DNA from: Amyloporia xantha
Taxonomy: Eukaryota > Basidiomycota > Agaricomycetes > Polyporales > Adustoporiaceae
DNA: 64,000 nucleotides
Direction of reading: 5' to 3'
NCBI GenBank assembly: GCA_036971615.1
Contig: JAYKKR010000010.1
Location: 372,001 to 436,000 of the forward strand
Within the stretch, counting starts at the first letter, position 1, and each line of letters opens with the position of its first letter. Positions 46,447 to 58,002 of the stretch are shown in pieces. The translations under genes were made by a program, and so were the position numbers. The notes beneath the pieces were generated by a model. That model worked only from the letters and a program-made list of their open reading frames with translations. It did no database searches and had not been told where the DNA came from.

Positions 46447-47118
46447 ATGTCGGACCGCGAGGGACACTCCGGAGGAATACCGGGTTCCGATGAGGACCTC
46501 TCACTGCCCAAGGCCACTGTCGCCAAAATGATCACAGGTACGCGAGGAGGATTCCTGTCACTGCTTTTGTGTTGACATTGCGTTCAGAATTACTGCCTAA
46601 CGATGTAACGTGCGCGAAGGAGACGCGAGACTTAGTTATTGAATGCTGTGTAGGTGAAGTAACTTCAAACATTTCTGAGACTGCTCCTTGTACGCTGACC
46701 GACAACTGTCGCTGGCAGAATTCATACACCTAATATCATCTGAGGCAAACGAGATCTGTGAGAAGGAATCGAAGAAGACCATTGCTCCGGAACACATAAT
46801 CTCGGCTTTGAAGGTACCACACGCTGTGTACATGAATTTCATTCTCGTTTTGATTGTCTACGTTGCATCTTAGCATCTCGGATTCGAGACATTCACGGCG
46901 GAGGTTGAGGATGTGCTAAAGGACCATAAGCAACAGCAGAAGGTTTGTCTTAATCCTTCTCGTGCAGGATCCTCGGTTCACGCTATTGCCGCGTCTAGGA
47001 CCGAGAGAAGAAGGTCTCGAAGTTCGAGCAGTCAGGACTTACTGAAGAGGAGCTACTCAAACAACAGGAAGAACTCTTTGCTGCTAGTCGAGCCAAGTTT
47101 CAGTCCGCCCAGCAATAG
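46447..47118 (+). CDS. NCB2: Negative cofactor 2 beta (DR1)
   Basis: Histone-fold subunit of NC2, which binds TBP on DNA and regulates RNA polymerase II initiation. Five exons (46447-46537, 46588-46653, 46719-46813, 46874-46942, 46999-47118) give 146 residues. The H2B-like fold is highly conserved: LPKATVAKMITELLP, CAKETRDLVIECCVEFIHLISSEANEICEKE, IAPEHIISALKHLGF. The C-terminus is the usual Lys/Glu/Gln-rich helix (EEELLKQQEELFAASRAKFQ). It ends 130 bp from the convergent MAK32-like gene. Confidence 0.95.
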
Positions 47119-47248
47119 TTAAATTGCCATCACATCCTCTCATTCGACTTTCAAGAGGGACATTAGTGGTCGCTGTAGTCATGTATCATCATTCGCATAC
47201 GCATACGTACTAGTATGGCTTGTTGTAATTCTCTCTGAGTTATTAGTA

Positions 47249-48716
47249 CTATGTAACTTTCTGCAGACGATTCTGTAGCTCATCGAGTCTTCTTTGGGGC
47301 GAATCTCCATTCCAATCCGTGGTTGTGCGGTCGCTGTCATCTGTAGTTTGTGTCATATGAGGGAGCCCTTCTTGTTCTATGACGAATGATGCCGAAACTG
47401 TGCCGTAGAGGGTAGCTGGCCAGCATTGTAGCAATTAGCTTAGTGAACACTTTCGTGAAAATGAGAAATACCTTGATATATGTCTTCCGTCATGTGTAGG
47501 CCGGCTGCGAGTCCGCCTAAGAAGCTGTTGCCTGCGCCTTTTGGCTCTATTGGTCCAAAGATCATACCAGCGTGTGCCAAATGAGCGTACCGGTGACATC
47601 AACTACATGCGAAAGTTCCTCTTCAGTCCAGAAAGCAGGAACCCATTTCCCGCCATCCTTCCTATTTGCCACATATGCACCCATGGCCCCACTACGGATG
47701 ATGACAGTCCCGAGGCCTTGGGGGCCCACTCCGTATTCCAGGTATTTACTGCATGCGGCTTCTACAAGGGTCCGTGAAGGTGTATCAAACACGGACAGAA
47801 GCGACATCGCCTCTTCCGCATTAGGGCTGCGCGTTCGTCAGGAATTCAGATAGCTCAGCTACTTTGGAAGTTGCAAACCAAACACACCTCAGGATAGAGA
47901 TTGCAGGGAGAACTTGAATCAGAGCTGGTAATTCTTCAGGTACACACCTGTCCTTGCTTTGCAACCGTGTGTTGGCATAAGGACTGCCTCACTCAGAGCG
48001 GAACAATTGGCGGTACGAACGGGTATAGGCTCGTATACGGTTATCGGATTCCATCCTTGCTCCACTTCTACTTCTGACATGATGGCTGCAGCTCTAGCAG
48101 GAGAACAAATGAAGTGTAGAATCTTTGGTCGTCGTAATTTTGTCATTGCTAGATCTCGTGGTGTTATCCTGATACGAGGGGTTGTATATTCGAATCTGTC
48201 GTGCATCTCAGATATCCGTGCCCTTCTGCGGGATGTGTATTAAGCTAGACAGACTCACCCTCTATGGTCCCCTCTGTACGAGTTCAAAGCCCTCGTTGTG
48301 ACGCGTTCTGAGTTATCTCTATACAGCCACATATCTGCACCGTATGTATCGAGCTTCTTCTGTATGTCTTCTGGAAAATCGATCCCTCTGTCGATGATCA
48401 TGCCTACTCTGTGGGCCGGTAGCCTGTGGAGAATTGCATTGTCCAACAGTTGCGTTCACTGCGGGCCATCACTGAACTGACCATATGCGTGCTCCCACCG
48501 TTGCATATGTTCCTCCACCTCCGATCTACATATTTCAAGCCAGGGTCTCAGTGCTATTGACATCAGATGTCGATCCAGTGAAGGGCTTTCCTGAGGTGGA
48601 AGCGTTCTCCCAGTCGGCTTGTCGTCCTCGTCATGAAATTGGAATTCATCAATGATGAACATTCCGAGCGAGACAAAGACTCTCTCATGGTTGTCAGAGG
48701 TGGTGAGACTCTCCAT
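47249..48716 (-). CDS. MAK32: MAK32-like PfkB-family protein
   Basis: Ribokinase-fold protein related to yeast Mak32. Eight exons (48716-48591, 48525-48482, 48423-48259, 48195-48021, 47952-47888, 47826-47591, 47546-47472, 47415-47249) join without any frame error to 350 residues. Motifs: FVSLGMFIIDEFQF, IGGGGTYATVGARIW (Gly-rich loop), LSPNAEEA and GAGNSFLGG near the C-terminus. In active PfkB kinases the last motif is GAGD, with Asp as catalytic base; here it is Asn. The first intron (48590-48526) begins with GA, not GT, yet fits exactly. Substrate unknown. LYS5 starts divergently 148 bp away. Confidence 0.85.
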
Positions 48717-48864
48717 GACTTGGGTGTGGTGGACAAGAACAAACCCATTCACGACACGACTGATAAGATATGCGTACGATCGAGTCGGATCGACCTTACT
48801 ATCCGAGCGCTTTGCCCAGCAGCAGTATCAGCATTCTCTCTTTACATACATGTAACTTCTGGCG

Positions 48865-49961
48865 ATGCAGGTTTGGGCGGTCACTTTCGATGAGGAATCT
48901 GCCGGAGATCTGGAAGATGTGAGTCAAAGCAGTGAACAATACCGCTTCTCTTTCAGCAACTTTCGTGCAGCTCTATCGACGGGGACTGCAACTTCTCGAT
49001 TCCGAATCGCAGCAGCGACTGCAGAGGTTTTATCATCAGAATGATAGATTTCGTAGTCATCTTCACATTACTATGTTTCAACGCGTTAAACGCCGACATT
49101 TGTGCATCTAGGAGGTCTTGTTGGTCGTCTCCTTCCCCGCATGCTACTGAAAAAACAAGGCATTCCCTCTGATCGAATGTCATTCGGACGGACTGAGACG
49201 GGCAAGCCGTACATCGTAAGTTCTCGTCGTCCACTTCTATTTCAACTTGCTGAATGAACTGTACCTGGAACTCCTAATCAGAATAGACGACTGACGGGCT
49301 GGAGTCTGCTATCGGATATAACATAACGCACGATAGCGGGTTAATTGCCATGGCGTTCGCAAGCAGCCCTGATCTATACTACGATCCTCCAGCGTACAGA
49401 GTTGGGATAGACGTCATGAAGCTACAACTTCCCAAAAGGGAGACGTTCGCAGGTTTCGTCGACATCGTTAGTGAACAGGTAACCATGTCGTCATTCATCT
49501 TGTAATTAAGGTCTCATTCTACTTCTATCCAGCTCACCTCGTTAGAGCGCAACCTTCTCCTTCCACCACCCGGATCACCATCGCTGTCCCAGCTTGAGGC
49601 CCTTCGTCGCTTCTACCTCATCTGGACCTTGAAAGAAGCGTACACAAAGGCGCTCGGACTGGGACTAGGTTTCGATTTCAAACGAATCGAGTATGATGTC
49701 CAGCGTGATATCGTACGAATCGACGGGGTGGCACCGCAAGGTTGGGAGTTCGTGCGATTCCAGATCCCGAACATGCTAGGCGACGGGCGCGAGGAGTTGT
49801 ACGTAGGTGTCACGGCAAGATACACTGGAGACGGAGATGCACAGCAGGAACACTGTGTTGTGGTCAACCGAGAGAATGAATCATGGCTAAAGATCGTCGA
49901 TGCCGCGGGATTTATCGAACGGTCGCTGCGAGAGTTGACTTCAGTACCTAATATGCAGTGA
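48865..49961 (+). CDS. LYS5: Sfp-type 4'-phosphopantetheinyl transferase (LYS5/AASDHPPT)
   Basis: Activates aminoadipate reductase (Lys2) and, in many fungi, PKS and NRPS carrier domains. Exons 48865-48918, 48971-49052, 49112-49215, 49287-49478 and 49533-49961 give 286 residues. Conserved features: RRFYHQ-type N-terminal helix, GRLLPRML, GKPYITTDG, NITHDSGLIAMAF, GIDVMKL with metal-binding Asp, and WTLKEAYTKALGLGLGFDF with the metal-binding Glu and catalytic Lys. The same window also carries LYS12 and an AcpS-type transferase. Confidence 0.93.
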
Positions 49962-50228
49962 CAGATCTTCAATATGCATTTTGATATACAGTCTTGCGTG
50001 CTCTCTGATTATTGGAATGCAGAATATAAAAACAGTACTTGATTGCTCGCGTTGTGCACAGCGACACAGACTCACGTATGCGGTTGACATTGATCGAGGC
50101 GCCCGGCATGATATGAGCTCACGTGAAAGCTACGCCCTACCGTGCCTGAGCCTGCGTCGTCTGTCATTGCAGCCTCCTCTGGTCCCTGACCATCTCCTCA
50201 ATACCTCAACATCTTGGAGGCTCATATT

Positions 50229-52057
50229 ATGCCTCGCGTTCGGTCTCTTCGCTCACAGGCGCTTTCTCCAAAGCGTGATACTTCACCTCGGCCACCTTCA
50301 CCAACCTTCTCCGAGACCACGAACGCTTCGGTCCTTAATTTCGGACCAGATGGCCCACAGAAGATTATCACTCGGGCTCACTTGAAGATGAGTTTGCAAT
50401 CGTACGAAGAGGTGAGTGTATCTCTGGTCATAGCATCTGCCTGCATTTGAACGGACTTACCTGAACTGTCGTGCAGCTTCTCCACAAATCCGCAGCTTAT
50501 CGGGCAGCTCTCCTCACAATGTCTCGAGCGACAGCTGAATTTGCGGATTCTATGGGAGCGTGCTCAGGGTACGCTATGCATCTGGTCCGCGGGTACATGA
50601 ATTGACGTGACCGCGAAACAGATTAAAAGGGCCCAATTATGAATCAGGAACACGACTACAGGTCGCATCTGGATTGCACCACCTCATGAGCAATCATTTC
50701 CATATATTGGTGAGTTTATATTTGTTCCATGCACAGGATGTTTATGAACGCAGCCCTATGTAAGGCTGAAACACTCGACAAGCAATTCGAAAAGCCTTTA
50801 CGCCAGCACCTCGAGAATTATCGTACTATCGTGACTGTACGGCCTCATCATTCGTTTTATTCGAATTACAACTAATTCGAATCATTAGGAACGCTCCAAT
50901 ACGTACGAGAAAGCATTGCGCGACAGGAGCGACATCATTCGACAGACTGAGATGAGCAACATGAAGAAGAAGGGTCGAAGTAGGTGAATTATCACGCAAC
51001 CTAGATAACTGCTGATAGATCTTCCTTTCTCAGACCTTCAGACGTTCCGCGAAGCTTTGACCGTCCTACAGAGGCAGGTCGACGAACTAGACGAACTGAA
51101 AGCTCGTCACTATGAAGAAATCATCGAGCACGAGGAGGAGGTCTGGGACTTTGTGCAAGGCAAAGTTTGCCTGGTCGTTCGTTCTACTATGGATGTGTTT
51201 GACAGATTCACGAGTAAAGCGTACGTGACGATAACTTATAGGGCTGATTTAGATGATTTATACTGTCTTCAGGTCGGATCCCATCATTGAACCAATGCTT
51301 CAAACAGTCCCCGATCCTTTCGACTCGTACGGTCCTCCACCGGCCGAGGATCAGATCTTTAGTATTCTCCCTCCCCTTTCTGTCATAGCCAACGCGCCAT
51401 CGTCATCACCAAGTCCCCTCACGTCCTCTACACCTGAGCTCGAGAGTAGCGATGGCATCGCTTCTGGCACGAACTCGTGGGCTCCGAGCACAGGCGGCTT
51501 CTTTCCCGACCCAAGCGCTGCTTGGGCAGATGTGCCCTCGCCAACCTCCCCGCGATCAAGATCTGCGTCTGCCAGCGTCTCTCCTGTTCGTTCAGCATCC
51601 CCTCAAGCCGTGGACGCGACAGTTGCTGCTTCTCCACCGTCTTTGATGAGTCGGCGGCACTCGCACCCAGGAGCTGCTGCGTCAACCTCATTCGCACACC
51701 ATTCACGGAAGTCCGAGTCGAAGCTGCGTAGTGTGCTCTCCGTCATTGACGAGAGTCATCCGCGAACAAACGGGGATACAGAGAATGACGAATCCGATGT
51801 AGACTCCCGATCTATGAAGCAGCGGTCCGCGTCTCCAATCGCCAATGGCCAGGGCACGGCTGAATCCGATCCTGGGCCTTGGGGAATGTTCAGTTACCCT
51901 CATCACTTGGGGAACGGGTTATGACGATACAACACCACGGAACTCTACGTTGATACGAGCGCAGTCGCCAATATCACTTCAGGGCGAAACTACACCGCAT
52001 GCAGAACGCAGTCGAAGTCCACAGTCAGATGAAACAGTCATTCCTATCACAACGTAG
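50229..52057 (+). CDS. IVY1: IVY1-like phospholipid-binding (BAR-like) protein
   Basis: Related to yeast Ivy1, an inverse-BAR-like vacuolar membrane protein that binds phospholipids and the Rab Ypt7. Seven exons begin at 50229 (50229-50411, 50477-50568, 50622-50709, 50765-50836, 50889-50979, 51034-51220, 51273 onward). The helical domain shows RAHLKMSLQSYEELLHKSAA, GTRLQVASGLHHLMSNHFHI, KPLRQHLENYRTIV and LQRQVDELDELKARHYEEI, then EPMLQTVPDPFDSYGPP. A Ser/Pro-rich tail follows. The frame stops at 51924, but a plausible tail continues in the next frame to 52057 if one G of the run 51881-51884 is dropped (WGTGYDDTTPRNST). Confidence 0.8.
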
Positions 52058-52248
52058 CCTGATCGACCGTACGAGTCGTATTGGAAGCGAAATGACCAAT
52101 ACTTGATGCCATATTCTTATATTCGATATTCAATGTACTTTATCGTTACCCTTGGTTCCAGATATTTGCACGTTATCTTCAGTCTTATCCGAACCTGTAT
52201 ATACGACCCATATACCATCTGTGATACTGGCTGTTGATTAATGCAGTG

Positions 52249-55104
52249 TTACCGCGACTGTATACCGTATTGCGCAATGACATCCTGGCTTGCCGGTGCA
52301 GGGCTTTTGAAAAGGAGGTCTGTTCCTGCTCCTGTTTTAGGGAAGGCGATGACGTCTCGGATAGATTCCGTCTTGCAAAGAATGGCCATCAATCGATCGA
52401 ATCCTAGTGACAGTCAGAAACTCTCGGTTGCGTTGGCGTAGAAGGTGAAGACGTACCAAAGGCAAATCCACCGTGTGGCGGAGCTCCACATCGCAATGCA
52501 TGAAGTAGATGATCGAAAGACGATTTCTCCTTATGGTCCAACTGAGGCAAGAGTCAAGCAGCTACCGCTACGATGAAGATGACCATCACTGACCTTGAGG
52601 ATCTCACTGAATATGAACTCTTGCATCGTTGGGTCATGGACCCTGACGGAACCCCCGCCGATCTCGACGCCGTTCAGTACGAGGTCGTAGTGCTGTCCTC
52701 TGACCTACATTCGGGATAACATACTTCCGTCAACTACCGCATCCTGCTGACAGGCTGCTAGCACGACATGAGAGCCATACCTCAGCAACATTGCCTTCAT
52801 ACATCAATGCGATGTCTTGCCACATTGGGGCAGTGAAGGGGTGATGAGAGCTGCTCCATCTTCCATGGGCAAGAAATTCCTTGTCGGGATCCGCACGTGT
52901 GAAGAGGGGAAACTCAGTCACCCATAAAAAGCGCGGGTCTGACGAGAGTGTAAGGTCTCCAAGGTTCTGTGCAAGGCTTGAGAGTTGAAGACGAACGCGG
53001 CCCAGCGCTGTAGACCCGCCCTGGTAGATGAGTTGGACGATGGTCAAATTCAGCGGCCAATATTTAGCCACGGCAGACTCACCTCTGGCTTCCGGGAGCG
53101 CTTCGCGAGTAGGAGGATCCCACCATCTTTTAGACCGAGCGTATCTGCAAGATTGCCATGCAGATCATGTTGTCCTTTTGGCCTCAATAGCTGCTGGATC
53201 GTTTCAGACCGTTCAATTGATGCAATGTCTTCGTCTTCATTGCCAGAAAACTCGATAAATTCCTGGCAGAGAATGGCGTGAGTGGAATCGTTTGGAAAAA
53301 CTGCATGATGTGTTAATCACAACAACAGGGTCAGCTCCTTTCTCCAGCTGCTTAGCCGCTCTGAGGAACTTGGAGTCAGACGGAGACGTGTGTGAGATAA
53401 CCAGTGCCTCTATAATCTCATCACGAGAGATCAAAACATCGCGAATTACAGCAGGTAAATGGGAGGTGATGTCCCGGATCTAGAGAACGTAGCTGCGTGT
53501 GAGGGATCTGACGGCAGACACTAGAATTTACAGCTTGGTACCTACCTCCAAGTCAAATCGGAGGTCAGGCTTGTCACTGCCATAGCGTCCCATCGCCATA
53601 TCGTAAGTCATGACCTCGAACTGCGTTGGCAAATCGATCCCCTCGACCTGAGACCAGATACGACGAACAAGCGTTTCTACAATTTCACGAACTTCCTGAC
53701 CACCAATCCTCCAGCTACAAGCTGACATGCTGTGATCCTTCGGTCGCTGCGTGGTCGATAGATCGCCAGAATTATTCCTAGGTGAGCTGCTGTTGTCCAT
53801 TCCTAGTTCGCCCCAGCTAACCCATGCCATCTCGAGATCAACTTGGGTAAACTCGGGCTGTCTGTCTTTACGTCCATCTTCGTCACGGAAACAACGTGCC
53901 AGCTGATAATACCTGTCTACAGCGCCCGATGCAATGAGTAGTTGCTTCGGCTGTTGTGGAGACTGAGGAAGGGCATAAAAGAGGGGCTGCGGTTTATCCT
54001 CCAGAGCACTGCCGGATGAGAGTTCAGCACCGTTGTCCGAGACCGAGGTCAAGAGACGAGTAGGGACGAGGAATTCCCTGGCACCCTCCGGAGTGGACTT
54101 CAGCAACATGGGGGTTTCTACTTCTGTAAAATCTTCAAATATGGTATATGTCCAATAAGCTCCCATTTGATATTCAACGTTAGAAGTACTTACCTCGCTC
54201 GTGAAAGACGGTTCGAACGACATGAGCAACTTGACTGCGCTTCTTCAAATTTTCAGAAAGAGCAGTTCGACGGAGATCAAGATAGCGGTAACGTAATCTC
54301 AGATGCTCATTCGCCTATTCCGTTGCCAGCTCAAGTAAGCATGTAACGCAAAAGAGAGGAAGAAGGGTCCTACTGTTGAAGAATGCGTACCAAGTTCTGA
54401 GTGTCGGATGGCATGAATGGTAAATCACGATCTGCAGGATTGAGAAGGATGCACGAATCAACTAGTACTTCAATGTCTCCCCCTGGATACTACTCAATGT
54501 GGTGTATTCATCAAGTGGTCAACAAATTGGGAGCCGCGAAGAGGCTGGACATACGACTCACCGGCCTTCGATGTCCCTCCGCTCGCATCCTAACGACGCC
54601 TTCCAATATCACAGTTGACTCCGGTGAAACCTCGCGCATTAGCGACAATGTCTCGTTACTAATGCTCGCGGAAGCTAACAGCTGCACAGTGCCATGTGCG
54701 TCTCTGAGATTGAAGAAGGACATCTTCTTGTTCATTTTTCTTCACGTTCCAAGTGCAGGTCTGAGTTTGTCATTCCAACATAAACCTGTCTAGTCACGCA
54801 CCTTTCTGGGAGAAGCCATCCAGTCAATACTACCCTCGAATCTACCTCAGCGGAGCTCAATGCTCTGCACGTATGCGTGCGTCTCGGATATGGTGCTATA
54901 AAGCAGTGAGAATGTCACAGCTTTTAATGTGACCTCGTAAAGCTTACCACAAAGAGCTTTTTGTGCTTTTGACGTAGTGCTATCCGTATGTTGGTCTGCT
55001 TTCCCGTGCGCTCGGCGGTTCACGGTGACTATCCGGGATTGCAATACAGATCGCCGTGGAACCAGAAGAGTACAGACCGCGGATACTCGACCGATACCAC
55101 TCAT
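52249..55104 (-). CDS. MSD1: Aspartyl-tRNA synthetase, mitochondrial
   Basis: Bacterial-type class IIb synthetase charging mitochondrial tRNA-Asp. Eleven exons from 55104 to 52249 give about 740 residues. An Arg-rich presequence ([17 protein letters not shown]) is followed by the anticodon-binding OB fold ([15 protein letters not shown]). Motif 2 is in [29 protein letters not shown]; the region [23 protein letters not shown] precedes it. The large GAD insertion spans exon 7, and the active site ends with [15 protein letters not shown] and FDRLMAIL (motif 3). One A too many in the run 53296-53300 breaks the frame after [10 protein letters not shown]; downstream [12 protein letters not shown] continues normally. 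Confidence 0.92.
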
Positions 55105-56015
55105 GCCTTCGTATCACTGTGGTTGAATCAAGGCCTCTAGGTCTTGGAGATTTCCAAGAGGCTTCTTCCTCTTCCTCGTAGGTTCTAAGTTGTGACGCGC
55201 TCGACCTACGATTCACGTCCCACGTGATGAGTCTACAGCGCGTCGCGTTCTTGGTGCACATCTTGAGATCCCGGTGAAAGGCACAAAATGGCAGAATATG
55301 TATTAAAGATCCCTTATAATGTCCTAACACTGAAGTCTAACCAAAGTACTAAGTTTATGATTGATGAACGGAAATACCAGGTTGAAACATATCGCAGCAA
55401 GAGATATTACTAGACCTTCAAGAAAAACATCTCCCTGCAGGATAGCTCAGAAGTTTGGATTGGAATACCCCATTCTACCCATCGCCAACTTATGTCCGTA
55501 TCAAGTACCAGAGCTCATACGAAAAATTTGACCCTGATGTCTAGCGTCTGGTCGTTATCAGCGTTGGTTTTGTCTTTCTCCATCCGTCCGCGCCATTGCC
55601 GTGGTGAAGTGAAGGTTTCACCGCATGAATCATAAGGATGCAAATCCGTGACTCGCATATATGCATGGATAGAACAATTGTGGAACGTACCACCTATCAG
55701 TACGTGAACCTTGTTCAGACTTCCCGCGGGACAGCATTCACAGTATTGCCGCGATGTTCACTGACTGAAGCTTACTAACGGTTAACTTAGCCATATTGTC
55801 TCGTTTTCTCTTCATGAAGCTATCAAATATGCGCGCAGCGTGTGGCACCGTAGGACAAGACCAGCTAGTTTCATGTCTTCGTCGACAGCACCAGATGAGG
55901 CTCTTGAGCATGAAATGCTCGCAAATTAACAGGGCATGCGGGCCCAAAGAATACACTATACGATAGCAACAATACACACAACGCAAGATGCATGGATGAT
56001 CGTCCAATTTTGACA
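55105..56015. other. Intergenic region PAB2 / MSD1
   Basis: About 910 bp between two minus-strand genes. No open frame with recognisable conservation and no RNA gene seen. It contains the MSD1 promoter at its left end. Confidence 0.4.
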
Positions 56016-56912
56016 TCAGAATCCTCGGCCTCGACCTCTGTGGCACGAAGATCAGTTAATTGTCACATAGGCATGCTGTGAGCCTTACCTGCCGCGGGCT
56101 CGATATGGACTGTAGCCATAGGAGCCGCCCCTATACCCGCCCCGATAACCGCCGCGGTATCCTCCCCGCCCTCTGCCTCGATTGAAACCTGGGACATTGG
56201 TTCTTTTGGCTGTCACCTAAAGCTGAATCAGCCAAGGAGCCCCAGACAACATGAACAGAACATACCTTGATCAAACGTCCGCGAAAAAGGGAATTATCCA
56301 TAGCTAACGCAGCATCGACGTGTTCGGGTTCAGCAAATTCCACATACGCAAATCTTCAGCAGATAGCACAGAATCAGCAACACATTCCGGGTTCAATAAG
56401 TGGGGGAAAGTGACTACTGACCCCTTCGGATGTCCAGTGAATTTGTCGCACAGAATGGTGACTCGGTTGATAACACCACACGCTTGAAAATGCATCTGAA
56501 TTTCTTCCGGCGTTGCCGAATAATCGACCTGTGACATATTTGATGTTATGGGTATTTCAACGTGACAGTATTGTGAAAAGGACGACTCACGTTGCCCACA
56601 AATATACTTCGACTGTCTGCTGCTGCCTTGTCTTCCTCGGTCTCCATAGGCACGCTGTTATCACCCGCTTCGACAGACCCACGCTCAGCCTTCTCTGCTG
56701 CTGCCTGCAGTTCCCTCAGTTTATTTGCCTCCCTTTCCATTTCTTCCACTCGCTGCTTCATGAGGAGAATCTCCTATTTGGCCGCACCACATATGAGTAT
56801 TGCGTCGCTGGACAAAAAGATTCAAACATGCCTTAGACTCCTCCTCCTCTCCATCATCTATGGTAGTATCGGATGTAACATTGGAGGGTGTTGTCGCTGC
56901 AAAATCGGACAT
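56016..56912 (-). CDS. PAB2: Nuclear poly(A)-binding protein Pab2 / PABPN1
   Basis: Binds poly(A) tails in the nucleus. Six exons (56912-56832, 56773-56591, 56528-56422, 56353-56266, 56216-56089, 56037-56016) give 202 residues. An acidic start and a coiled coil ([16 protein letters not shown]) precede one RRM with RNP2 SIFVGNVDY and RNP1 KGFAYVEF, plus [20 protein letters not shown]. The tail is a Gly/Arg/Tyr-rich RGG region ([13 protein letters not shown]), as in PABPN1. The first intron appears to use a GC donor (56831). Confidence 0.93.
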
Positions 56913-58002
56913 CGCGAGTAGGCCTCCAGTGTTCTTGGCTTGCGGCAGCAGAAAGTTGCGGCGGTGAAGCGTGTGACGAGTGGTTCTTGCTAGTGGCTCC
57001 ACGTGACTTGGCAAACCAAACGGGTTTGCGCCGTGAAAGTCACATCCATCGTAAGTCCAGCCTGAAAGCAGGCCTGAGAGATTGAGATACGTCTACTCTG
57101 CTCACATTTGTGCCTGATTGTGTTGAAGACATTGTTCGCGTAATTAGGGCCATTCCTGTACAGTGACAAACGGCCCTCCTGGATCCTTGTGCGTACAGTG
57201 CCATATCGAAACAGGACGGAAGAGGAGGCGTAAAAGCTGGCGCAAAACATTCTGTATTAACCAGCTAGCTACCTCGAGCCACTAATGCCGGTGATTTCAT
57301 GGCATTGCGTTCGACTGCCTTGTATTCGCTGGTTTTCGATCGCAGTCGCAACTCTCGGCCTGCATCACGCTCTGCCACTGGCCTTTCTACTTCCAAAGTT
57401 GTGCTGAAAAGTATGACGCAAATTACGAGGTAAATTTCTGCTCTTTAACATAAAGGTCTGCATTCAAGTAAGTACTGCACCGTCAATGTCGTCTGATCCA
57501 AACCGTTGTTGGATCTAAGTGAACTTGGGTAGGACGGTGAGTCTTTCCTGGATACCATCTCTCCCGGGTTACAGCCAACTTTCCCCTTTCATCCAGGTCA
57601 TCAGCACCTATGATACATGTTTGCATATAATGGGCAGTTTTACACCTCCGTCAGGTTCACTATGGCATTGTAGAGCTGGCATCGCGTCATCCTGTCTGTC
57701 TGATGGACTCAAATTTGAACAAGTCACTTCGGATAAAGTCTGGTCAGACTCAATATGATCTGCTCTACAAGAGTAGGAAGTCGGGGAATCCGTATACTGG
57801 GCAAAGGGCACGCACTGAGCACTGTAATGATATTCGCGTAAAATTCATCGAGGGATATCAGGGCGTATCGGCAGTAACACAGCACGTGAATGGGTCACGG
57901 CGCGCAATAGCTTCGGTGCGTGTTCAGCCACCTTAGGATCGCATCACTCTCCATACACAACCTAAAGCTTCTTTCGTGAGTTCAAACTGTAAGACTCTCA
58001 CA
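56913..58002. other. Divergent intergenic region PAB2 / MYND protein
   Basis: About 1090 bp. From an ATG at 57299 a 44-codon Arg/Ser-rich, presequence-like frame (ALRSTALYSLVFDRSRNSR) ends at a GTAAAT donor-like site; a small split gene may lie here, but I could not follow it further. Nothing else supported. Confidence 0.35.

Noticed and set aside
54481..54496. Suspected G-run frame error in MSD1 exon 4
   Set aside because: Using the acceptor at 54490 (GAGTAG) instead of the later CCAG restores the frame without any error.
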